Positions 1 through 8,428 of a stretch of 35,895 nucleotides of DNA are shown here, in pieces. Origin of the DNA: Chitinophaga pinensis (GTDB taxonomy: Bacteria; Bacteroidota; Bacteroidia; Chitinophagales; Chitinophagaceae); assembly GCA_945866165.1 (NCBI GenBank), contig CAMBGO010000001.1, positions 1-35,895 on the forward strand. Reading direction: 5' to 3'. The first letter of the stretch is position 1. Each line of letters opens with the position of its first letter. The translations under genes and the position numbers were made by a program. A model generated the notes under the pieces. The model saw nothing but the letters and a program-made list of their open reading frames with translations. It was not told the origin of the DNA and did not search any database.

Positions 1-3
1 AGA

Positions 4-3000
4 ATGGTGGTTATTGGACTTTTTAGTTTGATAACTATTTTAACACAAGCACAAAAAAAAGTATTGGTTTTTTCTAAGACCGCTGGGTACAGACATAGCT
101 CAATTGAAGTTGGAAGGCTTGCCATTATGAAATTGGGTAAAGAGAATGGCTTTGATGTTGATACAACTGAAAATGCTTCAATGTTTTCTGACAAAGAGTT
201 GAAAAAATACAGTGCAGTTATTTTTTTTAATGCAACTGGAGATGTTTTGGATCATTATCAACAAGCAGCATTTGAGCGTTACATTCAAGCTGGTGGTGGT
301 TACATGGGTATTCATGCAGCAACTGATTGTGAATATACATGGCCTTGGTATGGTAAACTTTCTGGAGCTTATTTTAAAAGCCATCCAAATCAGCAAAAAG
401 CAACATTAATTGTACACGATAGAACGCATATCAGCACTGCACATCTTCCTGAAAAATGGGAGCGATTTGATGAATGGTATAATTTCACGAAAGCACCTGG
501 GAATGAAGTAAAAGTATTGATCAGCATTGATGAAAAATCATATCAAGGTGGAGAAAATGGTGCTAGTCATCCAATGGCATGGTATCATGAATATGATGGC
601 GGCAGGGCTTTTTATACTGAATTTGGACACACTGACGAATCTTATGTTGAGCCATTTTATTTAAAACATATTCTTGGTGGTATTTTGTATGCAATGGGTA
701 ATGATGTTACATTAGATTACAACAAAGTAAAAACAGCATTGGTTCCAGATGAAGACAGGTTTAGTAGACAGGTACTTGCAGGTGGCGGACTTTTTGACGA
801 ACCTACTGAAATGGCTATTCTCCCTAATCTAGATATTTTGATTGTACAGCGCAAGGGAGAAGTATTGCTATACAAAAATACAACGAAAAAAATTACGCAA
901 ATTGCAAAGTTGGATCTCTATCATCAATCAGGCGTTAAAGATGTTAATGCAGAGGAAGGATTAATGGGGATTACAGCGGATCCTGATTTTATTCATAATA
1001 ATTATATTTATTTATTCTACGCAACGAATGATACAGCAGCAAATCGTTTGTCAAGGTTTATATTTAAAGATGGCAAACTAGATCTTTCAAGTGAAAAGAA
1101 AATTCTTGATGTGGCTGTAACAAGAAAAATTTGTTGTCACACTGGAGGCTCACTCACATTTGGACCCGATGGTTCTCTATATCTTTCAACAGGTGATAAT
1201 ACCACGCCTTTTGATCAGCCAGATTCTAAATACCAATCACAAGGTTATGGTCCAATTGATAACCGCGAAGGTTTTGAACAATTTGATGGCAGGCGCGGAT
1301 CAAGTAATACAAACGATTTACGTGGGAAAGTTTTAAGGATAAAGGTGAATCAAGATGGTACCTATTCAATTCCTGAAGGCAATCTCTTTAAGCCAGGTAC
1401 ACCTAATACACGTCCTGAAATTTATGCGATGGGTGCAAGAAATCCATATCGCATTTCGGTAGATAAAAAAACTGGTTTTCTTTATTGGGGTGATGTAGGC
1501 CCTGATGCCGGATCAGAAAGTCCAGACGTTAAAGGTTCAAGAGGTTATGATGAATTGAATCAAGCACGCAAGCCTGGATATTTCGGATATCCATTATTCA
1601 TCGGTAACAATTATCCTTATCGTCAGTTCAATTATGAAACAGGTGAAGTAGGAGATTTTTTCGATCCAAAAAAGCCGATGAATCTTTCAAAAAATAATAC
1701 TGGATTAACTGAACTTCCTCCAGTGAGTCCTGCATTTATTTGGTATCCTTATGCTGCTTCTCCTGATTTTCCTGAAGTTGGAAAAGGTGGAAGAAATGCC
1801 ATGGCTGGTCCTATTTATCATTCTGAAATGTATCCAAAGGAAACAAGGTATCCAGATTACTACAACGGCAAATTGTTGTTTTATGAATGGATCAGGGGTT
1901 GGATGAAGATGGTTACAATGGATCAAGTCGGAAATTATGAAAAGATGGAACCGATTTGGAATGATTTGAAATTTAAAAGTCCCATTGATATTGAAGTTGG
2001 TCCTGATGGAAGATTTTATGTGTTGGAATATGGTTCTGGTTGGTTTTCTAAAAATACCGATGCTGGACTTTCTAGGGTAGATTATAATGGCGGCAACAGG
2101 GCACCTAGAACTAATCTCAAAGTTGATAAAATTTCTGCATCTGTTCCTTTCAAGATCAAGGCAGATGCCGATGGAACAAAAGATGCTGATGGCGATCCAA
2201 TAACATATACATGGTATTTTGGAAAGTTGGCACTGAAACCAACTGCTTCAAATAAAGCTAGCTTTACTTTCAATGTTCCTGGTGAATACCAAGTTTATTT
2301 TCTTGCAAAAGATTCAAAGGGCGCTACAACAAAAAGTGAAATCATTAAAGTGTATGCAGGCAATGAACTGCCTGTAGTTGATGTATCCATTCAAGCTGAC
2401 AATGATTTTTATATTCCAGGTGTTCCTGTTAATTACAAAGTATCTGTAAAAGACAAGGAAGATGGTTCAACTGCTACAAGTGGAATTGATCCCAAATCGA
2501 TTTTTGTAAAAGTTGATTATGTAAATGGTCCTGATAAAGCTCAAACAGTAGGCCACCAAGGGGTTACTGCCATCATGGAAGGTAGAAATCTCGCAGCCAT
2601 TCTCGATTGCAAGGCTTGTCATAAAGAATCTGAAAAATCAATTGGACCTGCTTATAAAATGGTTGCTACCAAATATGAAAAAGATCCCAAGGCACGAGCT
2701 TATCTCACAAATAAAATTATCAAAGGTGGCGGCGGTGTGTGGGGCGAGGCTGCCATGTCTGCACATCCTGATTTGAAAAAAGAAGATGCTAATTTAATTG
2801 TAGACTGGATTTTAAATTTGAATAAAAAAGAGGCGGCATCGTTACCTTCAAAAGGACAACTCACTGCAACAAAAATGGATGCGGGTAGAAACAATATGAT
2901 GCAAGTAACTGCAACCTATACAGACAAGGGCGCTAAAGGAATAAAGCCATTAACAAGCTATGCAGTTGCTTTGTTGAAGGGATCTGTTGTTGGAGTGGAG

Positions 3001-3378
3001 AAAAATAAAGAAGCTACAGGAATTCAAATTAGAGAAGATGATGGTGATTATTATGCTGACCTCACTGAGCTTTCGGGTTGGTTAAAATTTGATGGATTAA
3101 ACTTGAAAGGTGTTACATCGGTTGAATTACAGTATGATATTGATGAATCACCCGACAAAGGATATAAAATCAGTTGGTTCAGTGGTGGGCTAAATGGTAC
3201 AAAAATTGGAGAAATATCTTTAGATCATACGCTTAGTTCAAATTCATCAACTGTGACTGTTCCTTTGAGTGGACTTCCGAATGTTCCGTCTAGTTTATAT
3301 ATGAAAATTGAAAAAGCAGATGCAAGTGAGAAACAAAAATTCTCCTTGGTTGCTATGAAATTTATTGGCGGGCAATAA
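4..3378 (+). CDS. ThuA / PQQ-type sugar dehydrogenase / PKD / cytochrome c fusion protein (5' end probably outside window)
   Basis: Large exported multidomain oxidoreductase of a type common in Bacteroidota. Approximate domain order: short hydrophobic export signal ending in TQAQ (residues 1-17), ThuA-like glutamine-amidotransferase-fold domain (18-232), glucose/sorbosone dehydrogenase six-bladed propeller (about 255-690), PKD domain (about 705-790), a class I cytochrome c domain with haem motif CKACH (C869, C872, H873) and a likely axial Met near M918, and a C-terminal beta-sandwich resembling a family 6 carbohydrate-binding module (about 955-1120). Inferred role: periplasmic or surface oxidation of a sugar, with electrons passed to the fused haem; the substrate is unknown. 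The reading frame is open to the window edge and the signal lacks the usual basic N-terminus, so the true start is probably a few codons upstream. A hairpin terminator follows the stop. Confidence 0.88.
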   Translation: MVVIGLFSLITILTQAQKKVLVFSKTAGYRHSSIEVGRLAIMKLGKENGFDVDTTENASMFSDKELKKYSAVIFFNATGDVLDHYQQAAFERYIQAGGGYMGIHAATDCEYTWPWYGKLSGAYFKSHPNQQKATLIVHDRTHISTAHLPEKWERFDEWYNFTKAPGNEVKVLISIDEKSYQGGENGASHPMAWYHEYDGGRAFYTEFGHTDESYVEPFYLKHILGGILYAMGNDVTLDYNKVKTALVPDEDRFSRQVLAGGGLFDEPTEMAILPNLDILIVQRKGEVLLYKNTTKKITQIAKLDLYHQSGVKDVNAEEGLMGITADPDFIHNNYIYLFYATNDTAANRLSRFIFKDGKLDLSSEKKILDVAVTRKICCHTGGSLTFGPDGSLYLSTGDNTTPFDQPDSKYQSQGYGPIDNREGFEQFDGRRGSSNTNDLRGKVLRIKVNQDGTYSIPEGNLFKPGTPNTRPEIYAMGARNPYRISVDKKTGFLYWGDVGPDAGSESPDVKGSRGYDELNQARKPGYFGYPLFIGNNYPYRQFNYETGEVGDFFDPKKPMNLSKNNTGLTELPPVSPAFIWYPYAASPDFPEVGKGGRNAMAGPIYHSEMYPKETRYPDYYNGKLLFYEWIRGWMKMVTMDQVGNYEKMEPIWNDLKFKSPIDIEVGPDGRFYVLEYGSGWFSKNTDAGLSRVDYNGGNRAPRTNLKVDKISASVPFKIKADADGTKDADGDPITYTWYFGKLALKPTASNKASFTFNVPGEYQVYFLAKDSKGATTKSEIIKVYAGNELPVVDVSIQADNDFYIPGVPVNYKVSVKDKEDGSTATSGIDPKSIFVKVDYVNGPDKAQTVGHQGVTAIMEGRNLAAILDCKACHKESEKSIGPAYKMVATKYEKDPKARAYLTNKIIKGGGGVWGEAAMSAHPDLKKEDANLIVDWILNLNKKEAASLPSKGQLTATKMDAGRNNMMQVTATYTDKGAKGIKPLTSYAVALLKGSVVGVEKNKEATGIQIREDDGDYYADLTELSGWLKFDGLNLKGVTSVELQYDIDESPDKGYKISWFSGGLNGTKIGEISLDHTLSSNSSTVTVPLSGLPNVPSSLYMKIEKADASEKQKFSLVAMKFIGGQ

Positions 3379-3396
3379 ATGATTCAATTATAAAAG

Positions 3397-3429
3397 AAAA
3401 GCCGGGGCTTAATTAGCTCCGGCTTTTTT
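3397..3429. terminator. Bidirectional rho-independent terminator between convergent genes
   Basis: An 8-bp stem (3401-3408 with 3416-3423, one G-U pair) is followed by T6 on the + strand and by TTTTCTTTTA when read on the - strand. It serves the dehydrogenase fusion from the left and the TMEM220-like gene from the right. The stop codon of the latter (3409-3411) lies in the hairpin loop. Confidence 0.8.
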
Positions 3430-3786
3430 GTATAAAAAAATATTTATAACCAATACGATAAGTATAATCATTAATCCACCAAATTCTCTTGTATTTTCTA
3501 TCCATGGTTTGGTTGCTTTCATGCTTTGAACAAGGTTTTCAGTATTGTGTCTATTCATCCAATCCATTACACCATCATTGGTATATAATTGTTTCATTCC
3601 AAATCCAAGGCAAAAAATAATTCCTGCAAGGTGAGTGAACCAATCGTATTTATTTCTGTAATTCAAAAAACAAATCACACAGGCAAATCCATAGATGGGT
3701 ATCCATAAATATGGATCTGGATCATTTATTTGCAATAAAGCAAACAGTGCAAATACACCTGAGAAAATGATATTGAATAATTTCAT
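3409..3786 (-). CDS. TMEM220-like small integral membrane protein
   Basis: 125-residue protein with four predicted hydrophobic segments (about residues 3-20, 27-43, 51-67 and 100-120). The motif QINDPDPYLWIPIY after the first helix is typical of the transmembrane family 220 (TMEM220) proteins found in bacteria and animals, whose function is not established. The gene begins one base after the stop of the upstream sugar-isomerase-like gene, so the two are almost certainly one transcript. Its last codons and stop are built into the shared terminator hairpin. No catalytic residues can be identified. Confidence 0.78.
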   Translation of the reverse strand: MKLFNIIFSGVFALFALLQINDPDPYLWIPIYGFACVICFLNYRNKYDWFTHLAGIIFCLGFGMKQLYTNDGVMDWMNRHNTENLVQSMKATKPWIENTREFGGLMIILIVLVINIFLYKKAGAN

Positions 3787-3787
3787 T

Positions 3788-4675
3788 TTATAGATTCTTG
3801 GTGAGGTTTGATTTTATATAGTTTATGCTTTTCTCCAAGCTATCGAATGGTGACCCAGGGCATTCATCTTGTTCAACATAAAAATGTTTCATTCCCGATG
3901 TTTTTGCTGTTTTGAAAATAGCGTTAAAATCAATTACGCCATTACCAACTTCGGTATAAAATTTCTTTTCTGTTTTATCCATATCCTTAACATGCCATAG
4001 TGGTATTCTCCCATTATGTTCTTTAATGAATGCAATTGGATCCAACCCGGCTTTGCTAACCCAATATAAATCCAATTCTAATTTAACTAGGGAAGCATCA
4101 GATTCTTTCATAAGAATATCCATTGGAAGAATGCCATCAATTTTTTTAAATTCAAAGTCGTGGTTGTGATAACATAATTGAATTCCAGCTTTGTTACAAA
4201 CTTCAGCTGCTCTATTAAGGTCTGCTGCTACTTTTTTGTAGTCGTCAAGTGAAGTTCTTTCTTGATCTGTCAAATATGCAAGTACCATATATTGATGACC
4301 AAGTGTTGCTGCATCTTCAACTGCTTTTTCCCAACCATGTAAAATGCTTCCAGTGGAATTCTTGTCAGCGAATTTGCCATATCCATAATGGCCTGAAACG
4401 GGCGCCATATTTAAATCTGCAAGTGCTTTTTTATATTCATTGGCGGTCCAACCAAAAAATTTCCCACTGTAGCCAAACGTTTCTACTTCTTGAAAACCAA
4501 GAGCAGCAATCTTCTTCAGGGTTCCGGCTGGGTCTTTGAATATTTGGTTTCGGACGGTATATAATTGTACCCCTACTTTTTTGTTGTTGGCATTGAGGGC
4601 AAATGATTCATTCAAAAGCATAGAACCACCGGTTATCAATGCCATTTGTTTGAGTACCGATCTTCTTGTTAACAT
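3788..4675 (-). CDS. Exported sugar-phosphate isomerase/epimerase-like TIM-barrel protein
   Basis: 295-residue protein of the xylose-isomerase-like (AP endonuclease 2 family) TIM-barrel superfamily. The N-terminus MLTRRSVLKQMALITGG has a twin-arginine motif and hydrophobic stretch, suggesting Tat export; this is why the ATG at 4675 is preferred over an in-frame ATG at 4723 that would bury the motif. Landmarks: VGVQLYTVRNQ on strand one, FQEVETFGYSG, the metal-site-like YHNHDFEF, LELDLYWV, PLWHVKDMD and a final Glu in FYVEQDECPGSPF. Such proteins act on keto- or aldo-sugars using a divalent metal; some members belong to 3-keto-glycoside pathways. The substrate here is unknown. It is followed after one base by the TMEM220-like gene. 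Confidence 0.85.
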   Translation of the reverse strand: MLTRRSVLKQMALITGGSMLLNESFALNANNKKVGVQLYTVRNQIFKDPAGTLKKIAALGFQEVETFGYSGKFFGWTANEYKKALADLNMAPVSGHYGYGKFADKNSTGSILHGWEKAVEDAATLGHQYMVLAYLTDQERTSLDDYKKVAADLNRAAEVCNKAGIQLCYHNHDFEFKKIDGILPMDILMKESDASLVKLELDLYWVSKAGLDPIAFIKEHNGRIPLWHVKDMDKTEKKFYTEVGNGVIDFNAIFKTAKTSGMKHFYVEQDECPGSPFDSLEKSINYIKSNLTKNL

Positions 4676-5121
4676 GATTTTATTTTTTAGGTTTTGTAAT
4701 GATTGATTGTTTAGAAGGAACAATTTAATACATATACTTTCAAAAAGAAGTTAATTGAATTGAATATTGAATTTTCGTGATGCCTTTCAGAAATCTTTTA
4801 GGGCATGATATTTTAACCTGGTGCATACAGTTAAGCATTCATAAAGTGAATTTATAAATATATTATGTTTAATATTTTTTTATTAAGTCTAAACAAAACA
4901 TACGAAAAGGCTTAGAATCGGTATTTAAACTGAAATAGAGGTGTTTTGTATACACATTAACAAATTATTTTTTTTTATTAAATATTATTTTTTTGTTAAT
5001 TTGTATTCATAATTTAAGTTAACGGTCTAAAATTTTATAAAAATTTAATTAAAGAAATTTATTTTTTTCATTAATAAATATTTAACTCCTCACATTAATT
5101 TTTAACTAAAACTACAATTGA
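4676..5121. promoter_or_regulatory. Divergent AT-rich intergenic leader upstream of susC-like gene
   Basis: 446-base gap between the leftward isomerase-like gene and the rightward SusC gene; it must hold both promoters. The part from 4921 to 5100 is only about 14% G+C by hand count and rich in T and A runs. I could not find a perfect TAnnTTTG box with an upstream TTTG; TTTG occurs at 5000-5003 without a good partner. No coding sequence, tRNA or strong hairpin is visible. Confidence 0.45.
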
Positions 5122-8100
5122 ATGAAACGAAAGCTTCTCTTACATGTAAGGGCAGGTTTACTGATGGTCTTTTTTGGGCTAATGGTATCTGCATCTTTCG
5201 CGCAACAGAAAGTTACTGGTAAGGTAACGGGTGATGCGGGTGGTGGTTTATCTGGTGCTACTGTAAAAGTTAAAGGCTCATCTACAGCTGTGTCAACAGG
5301 TGCTGATGGTTCTTTTTCAATAAGCGTACCAAGTAATGCTACACTTGAAATATCCTATGTTGGTTATGAACCACAGAGTTTAAAGGTAGGATCATTAACT
5401 GTTGTGAACATTAGTTTACAGTCCTCATCGAGTGCACTGCAAACTGTTGTTGTAACTGGTTATGGTTCGCAAGAAAAAAGAAGTATCACGGGATCTGTTG
5501 CTGTAGTTGATACAAAGGAAATGACCAAGTATGCTGCATCAAACATTGCTGATCAGCTTCAGGGTAAGGTTCCGGGTGTGCAGCTTTCAACTTCAGGAGA
5601 TCCAGGTTCTGCAGCGTTTGTGCGGATACGTGGTATTGGTACAATCAATAACAATGAGCCTCTTTATGTAATTGATGGTGTGCCAGTTCAAAATGAATCT
5701 AACATCAACTTCCTTAACCCGAATGACATTGAGTCTATTCAGGTTCTTAAGGATGCTGCATCTGCATCTATCTATGGATCACGTGCAGCAAATGGTGTAA
5801 TTGTAATTACAACCAAAAAAGGTAAGAGCGGAACTTCTAAAATGGCTGTTGATGTTTTTTATGGTACACAATCTCCATCTAAAATTCCTGAAACACTTAG
5901 TCCACTTGAGTTTCTTGAAGTGCAACAAAAATTGGCTGCAGGTCAGGGTATACCTTTTACTTCCAACATTTATTTAAACAAAGGTGGTACTTGGGTATTA
6001 CCGGATTTTGCAGTTCGTGGATTGGGTGGCTTCGCTGCAGGTGATCCTGCTGTTGATCCTGCAAAATACAACTTGAACCTCGATCCAACTGGTCGTGGTG
6101 TAGGTGACTATTTGATTTTAAAAACAAATAAGGCTGGTACGAACTGGTTTAATGAAGTATTTAAGCCTGCTGCTATGAAGAACTATCAGATGTCAGCATC
6201 AGGTGGTTCTGAAAAAGGCAATTACTTTTTCTCAGGCAACGTATACGACCATCAGGGTATTATGATCGGTAACGATTACAAACGTTATCAGACTCGTTTC
6301 AATTCTACATTCAATATAGGCAAGCGCATTCGTATTGGTGAAAACTTGAACATTGCTTATCAAACAACGCGTGCATCAGTTGGAAATCCCAACGAGGGTT
6401 CAGCATTGATTGGTACATATGGTATGCCTCAATTGGTGCCTGTTTATGATATCCAGGGTAATTTTGCATCACCTGCAAACTTCAACTCAAACGTTTCCAA
6501 TCCAGTTTCTCAGCAAACAAGAAACCGTGATAATGGATCTGGCCATAGCATGAGAATAACTGGTAGTGCTTATGGTGAAGTAGATTTGACAGATTTCCTT
6601 ACTTGGAAAACATCATATGGTTTGGATTATGGTAGCGGTCCTGGTGAATTCTATGGCACGCGTTACTATGATGCAACAGAAGGAAATACAAACCCCAACT
6701 CATTAAGTAAGTCTTATTATTTAAATAGAAACTGGGTATTCTTCTCAACAGTTGCATTTAAAAAGAACTTTGGCAGTCATAAGGTTAGTGCATTGGCTGG
6801 ATATGAGTCAAAGCAAACTTACTACGAAGGATTTAATGCCCGTGGTTCTGAGTTGGCATTTGACAACTATAACTATAGGCTACTTCAAAATGTGAACCCA
6901 GCTACTTATAATATGAGTAGCTACCGTGGTGAACACAATGTAGTTTCACAATTTGCTACAGGATCTTACTCTTTTGATGATAGATTCTTGGCATCAGCTA
7001 CTGTTCGTCGTGATGGTTCTTCAAGATTCATTGAAAATCAATATGGTATTTTCCCTTCAGGAAGTTTGGGTTGGAGAGTATCAAAAGAAAAATTCATGGA
7101 TAACATCAGCTTCATCAATGATTTGAAATTAAGGGCATCGTATGGTATCCTTGGTAACAATGAGGTAGGTGGTGATTATCCTGGATACTCTAATTTCTCT
7201 ACTGGTATTGATGCAGCTAACTATGATATCCGCGGTACTGGAAACAGTACTGTTACAGGATTCGAGCAATCTTCAACAGGAAATCCAAAATTAAAGTGGG
7301 AGAGTTCAGCCGTTACAAACATCGGTATTGATGCTGCTCTTGCTGGTGGATGGAATGTGATGGTTGAGTGGTATAAGCGTGATACAAGAGATATGATTTA
7401 CAACGTTGAGCTTCCTCTCGAATTGGGTTCTGTTGGTCGCCAGGCACAAAATATCGGTAAGATGAAAAATACCGGTATTGATTTCTCTTTGGGATACAAC
7501 AAGCGCGTGAACAAAGATTTCAATTTCAATGTAGGTGTTACTGGATCAACAGTTAAAAATACTGTTGTTCAACTTGAAGCCAATTCAAATACTTTTATCC
7601 GTTCTGGTGGATCAAGGATTGGAGACATCACTTATACAAAAGCAGGATTGCCTATTTCTCAGTTCTATGGATATGTCCAAGAGGGATTGTGGAAGTCAGA
7701 TGCGGATATTGCTAAAACTTTGTTCACTGATAAGGGGGATGCTAAAGTTGGACGATTCCGTTACAAAGACTTAAACAAAGATGGTAAAATCGATAACAAC
7801 GATGAAACATACCTTGGAAGTCCTATCCCAACATTGTTGCTAGGTCTTAACCTTACAGCAAACTATAAGAATTGGGATTTCACTGCATACATCAGCGGTA
7901 CCTATGGCAACAAGCTTTTCAACTTCGTGAAATACTTTTCAGAGTTTAACGCGTTCCAGCGTAGCAGAAGCAAGAATTTCTTGTATGAAGCAGGAAAGAC
8001 ATTGCCTGTTCTTGATGGTAGTGATAACTATAGCTCACAGCGTAATAGCTATTATGTTGAAAGTGGTTCATTTACCCGTTTGAGAAATCTTCAAGTTGGA

Positions 8101-8331
8101 TATTCTGTAGACAATGCTACTTTGAAAAAACTTGGATTGGGCAGGTGTCGTTTCTATGTTCAAGGCCAAAACTTGTTGACATTTAGCAAGTACACAGGAC
8201 TTGATCCCGATGTAACTGTTACCAATATCACGGAAGGCTATAATAGTCAGCGTGACCTATCATTGGGATTGGATTTTGGTCGTATCCCACTTTCAAGGTC
8301 AGTGATCGTTGGTATAAACCTTGAGTTCTAA
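5122..8331 (+). CDS. SusC/RagA-family TonB-dependent outer-membrane transporter
   Basis: 1069 residues, normal for the family. A signal peptide ends near SASFAQ (residue 27). A carboxypeptidase-regulatory-like beta-sandwich covers about 29-100, then a TonB-box-like LQTVVVTGYG (106-115), a plug domain to about 235 with the SusC signature VIDGVPV and the run DAASASIYGSRAANGVIVI, and a long beta-barrel ending in VIVGINLEF with terminal Phe. Together with the downstream SusD lipoprotein it forms an outer-membrane uptake complex for glycans or other large nutrients, energised by TonB. No sigma/anti-sigma pair, hybrid two-component regulator or glycoside hydrolase adjoins it, so the substrate cannot be inferred from the classic polysaccharide-utilisation context. 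The gap to susD is 97 bases. Confidence 0.95.
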   Translation: MKRKLLLHVRAGLLMVFFGLMVSASFAQQKVTGKVTGDAGGGLSGATVKVKGSSTAVSTGADGSFSISVPSNATLEISYVGYEPQSLKVGSLTVVNISLQSSSSALQTVVVTGYGSQEKRSITGSVAVVDTKEMTKYAASNIADQLQGKVPGVQLSTSGDPGSAAFVRIRGIGTINNNEPLYVIDGVPVQNESNINFLNPNDIESIQVLKDAASASIYGSRAANGVIVITTKKGKSGTSKMAVDVFYGTQSPSKIPETLSPLEFLEVQQKLAAGQGIPFTSNIYLNKGGTWVLPDFAVRGLGGFAAGDPAVDPAKYNLNLDPTGRGVGDYLILKTNKAGTNWFNEVFKPAAMKNYQMSASGGSEKGNYFFSGNVYDHQGIMIGNDYKRYQTRFNSTFNIGKRIRIGENLNIAYQTTRASVGNPNEGSALIGTYGMPQLVPVYDIQGNFASPANFNSNVSNPVSQQTRNRDNGSGHSMRITGSAYGEVDLTDFLTWKTSYGLDYGSGPGEFYGTRYYDATEGNTNPNSLSKSYYLNRNWVFFSTVAFKKNFGSHKVSALAGYESKQTYYEGFNARGSELAFDNYNYRLLQNVNPATYNMSSYRGEHNVVSQFATGSYSFDDRFLASATVRRDGSSRFIENQYGIFPSGSLGWRVSKEKFMDNISFINDLKLRASYGILGNNEVGGDYPGYSNFSTGIDAANYDIRGTGNSTVTGFEQSSTGNPKLKWESSAVTNIGIDAALAGGWNVMVEWYKRDTRDMIYNVELPLELGSVGRQAQNIGKMKNTGIDFSLGYNKRVNKDFNFNVGVTGSTVKNTVVQLEANSNTFIRSGGSRIGDITYTKAGLPISQFYGYVQEGLWKSDADIAKTLFTDKGDAKVGRFRYKDLNKDGKIDNNDETYLGSPIPTLLLGLNLTANYKNWDFTAYISGTYGNKLFNFVKYFSEFNAFQRSRSKNFLYEAGKTLPVLDGSDNYSSQRNSYYVESGSFTRLRNLQVGYSVDNATLKKLGLGRCRFYVQGQNLLTFSKYTGLDPDVTVTNITEGYNSQRDLSLGLDFGRIPLSRSVIVGINLEF

Positions 8332-8428
8332 AACATCAAAAAAGCTAAACAAGAATTAAACTTTTCGTAAATTCAGAATATATTAGAACAAGTTTTAATT
8401 CTGAAGCTAAAAAATGAAAAATAAATAA

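Noticed and set aside
4861..5100. AT-rich stretch considered as a replication origin
   Set aside because: No DnaA-box cluster, no dnaA, dnaN or similar neighbour; ordinary for a SusC leader.
8332..8428. susC-susD gap checked for a terminator or promoter
   Set aside because: No stable hairpin with a T run and no TAnnTTTG box seen; treated as an ordinary operon spacer.
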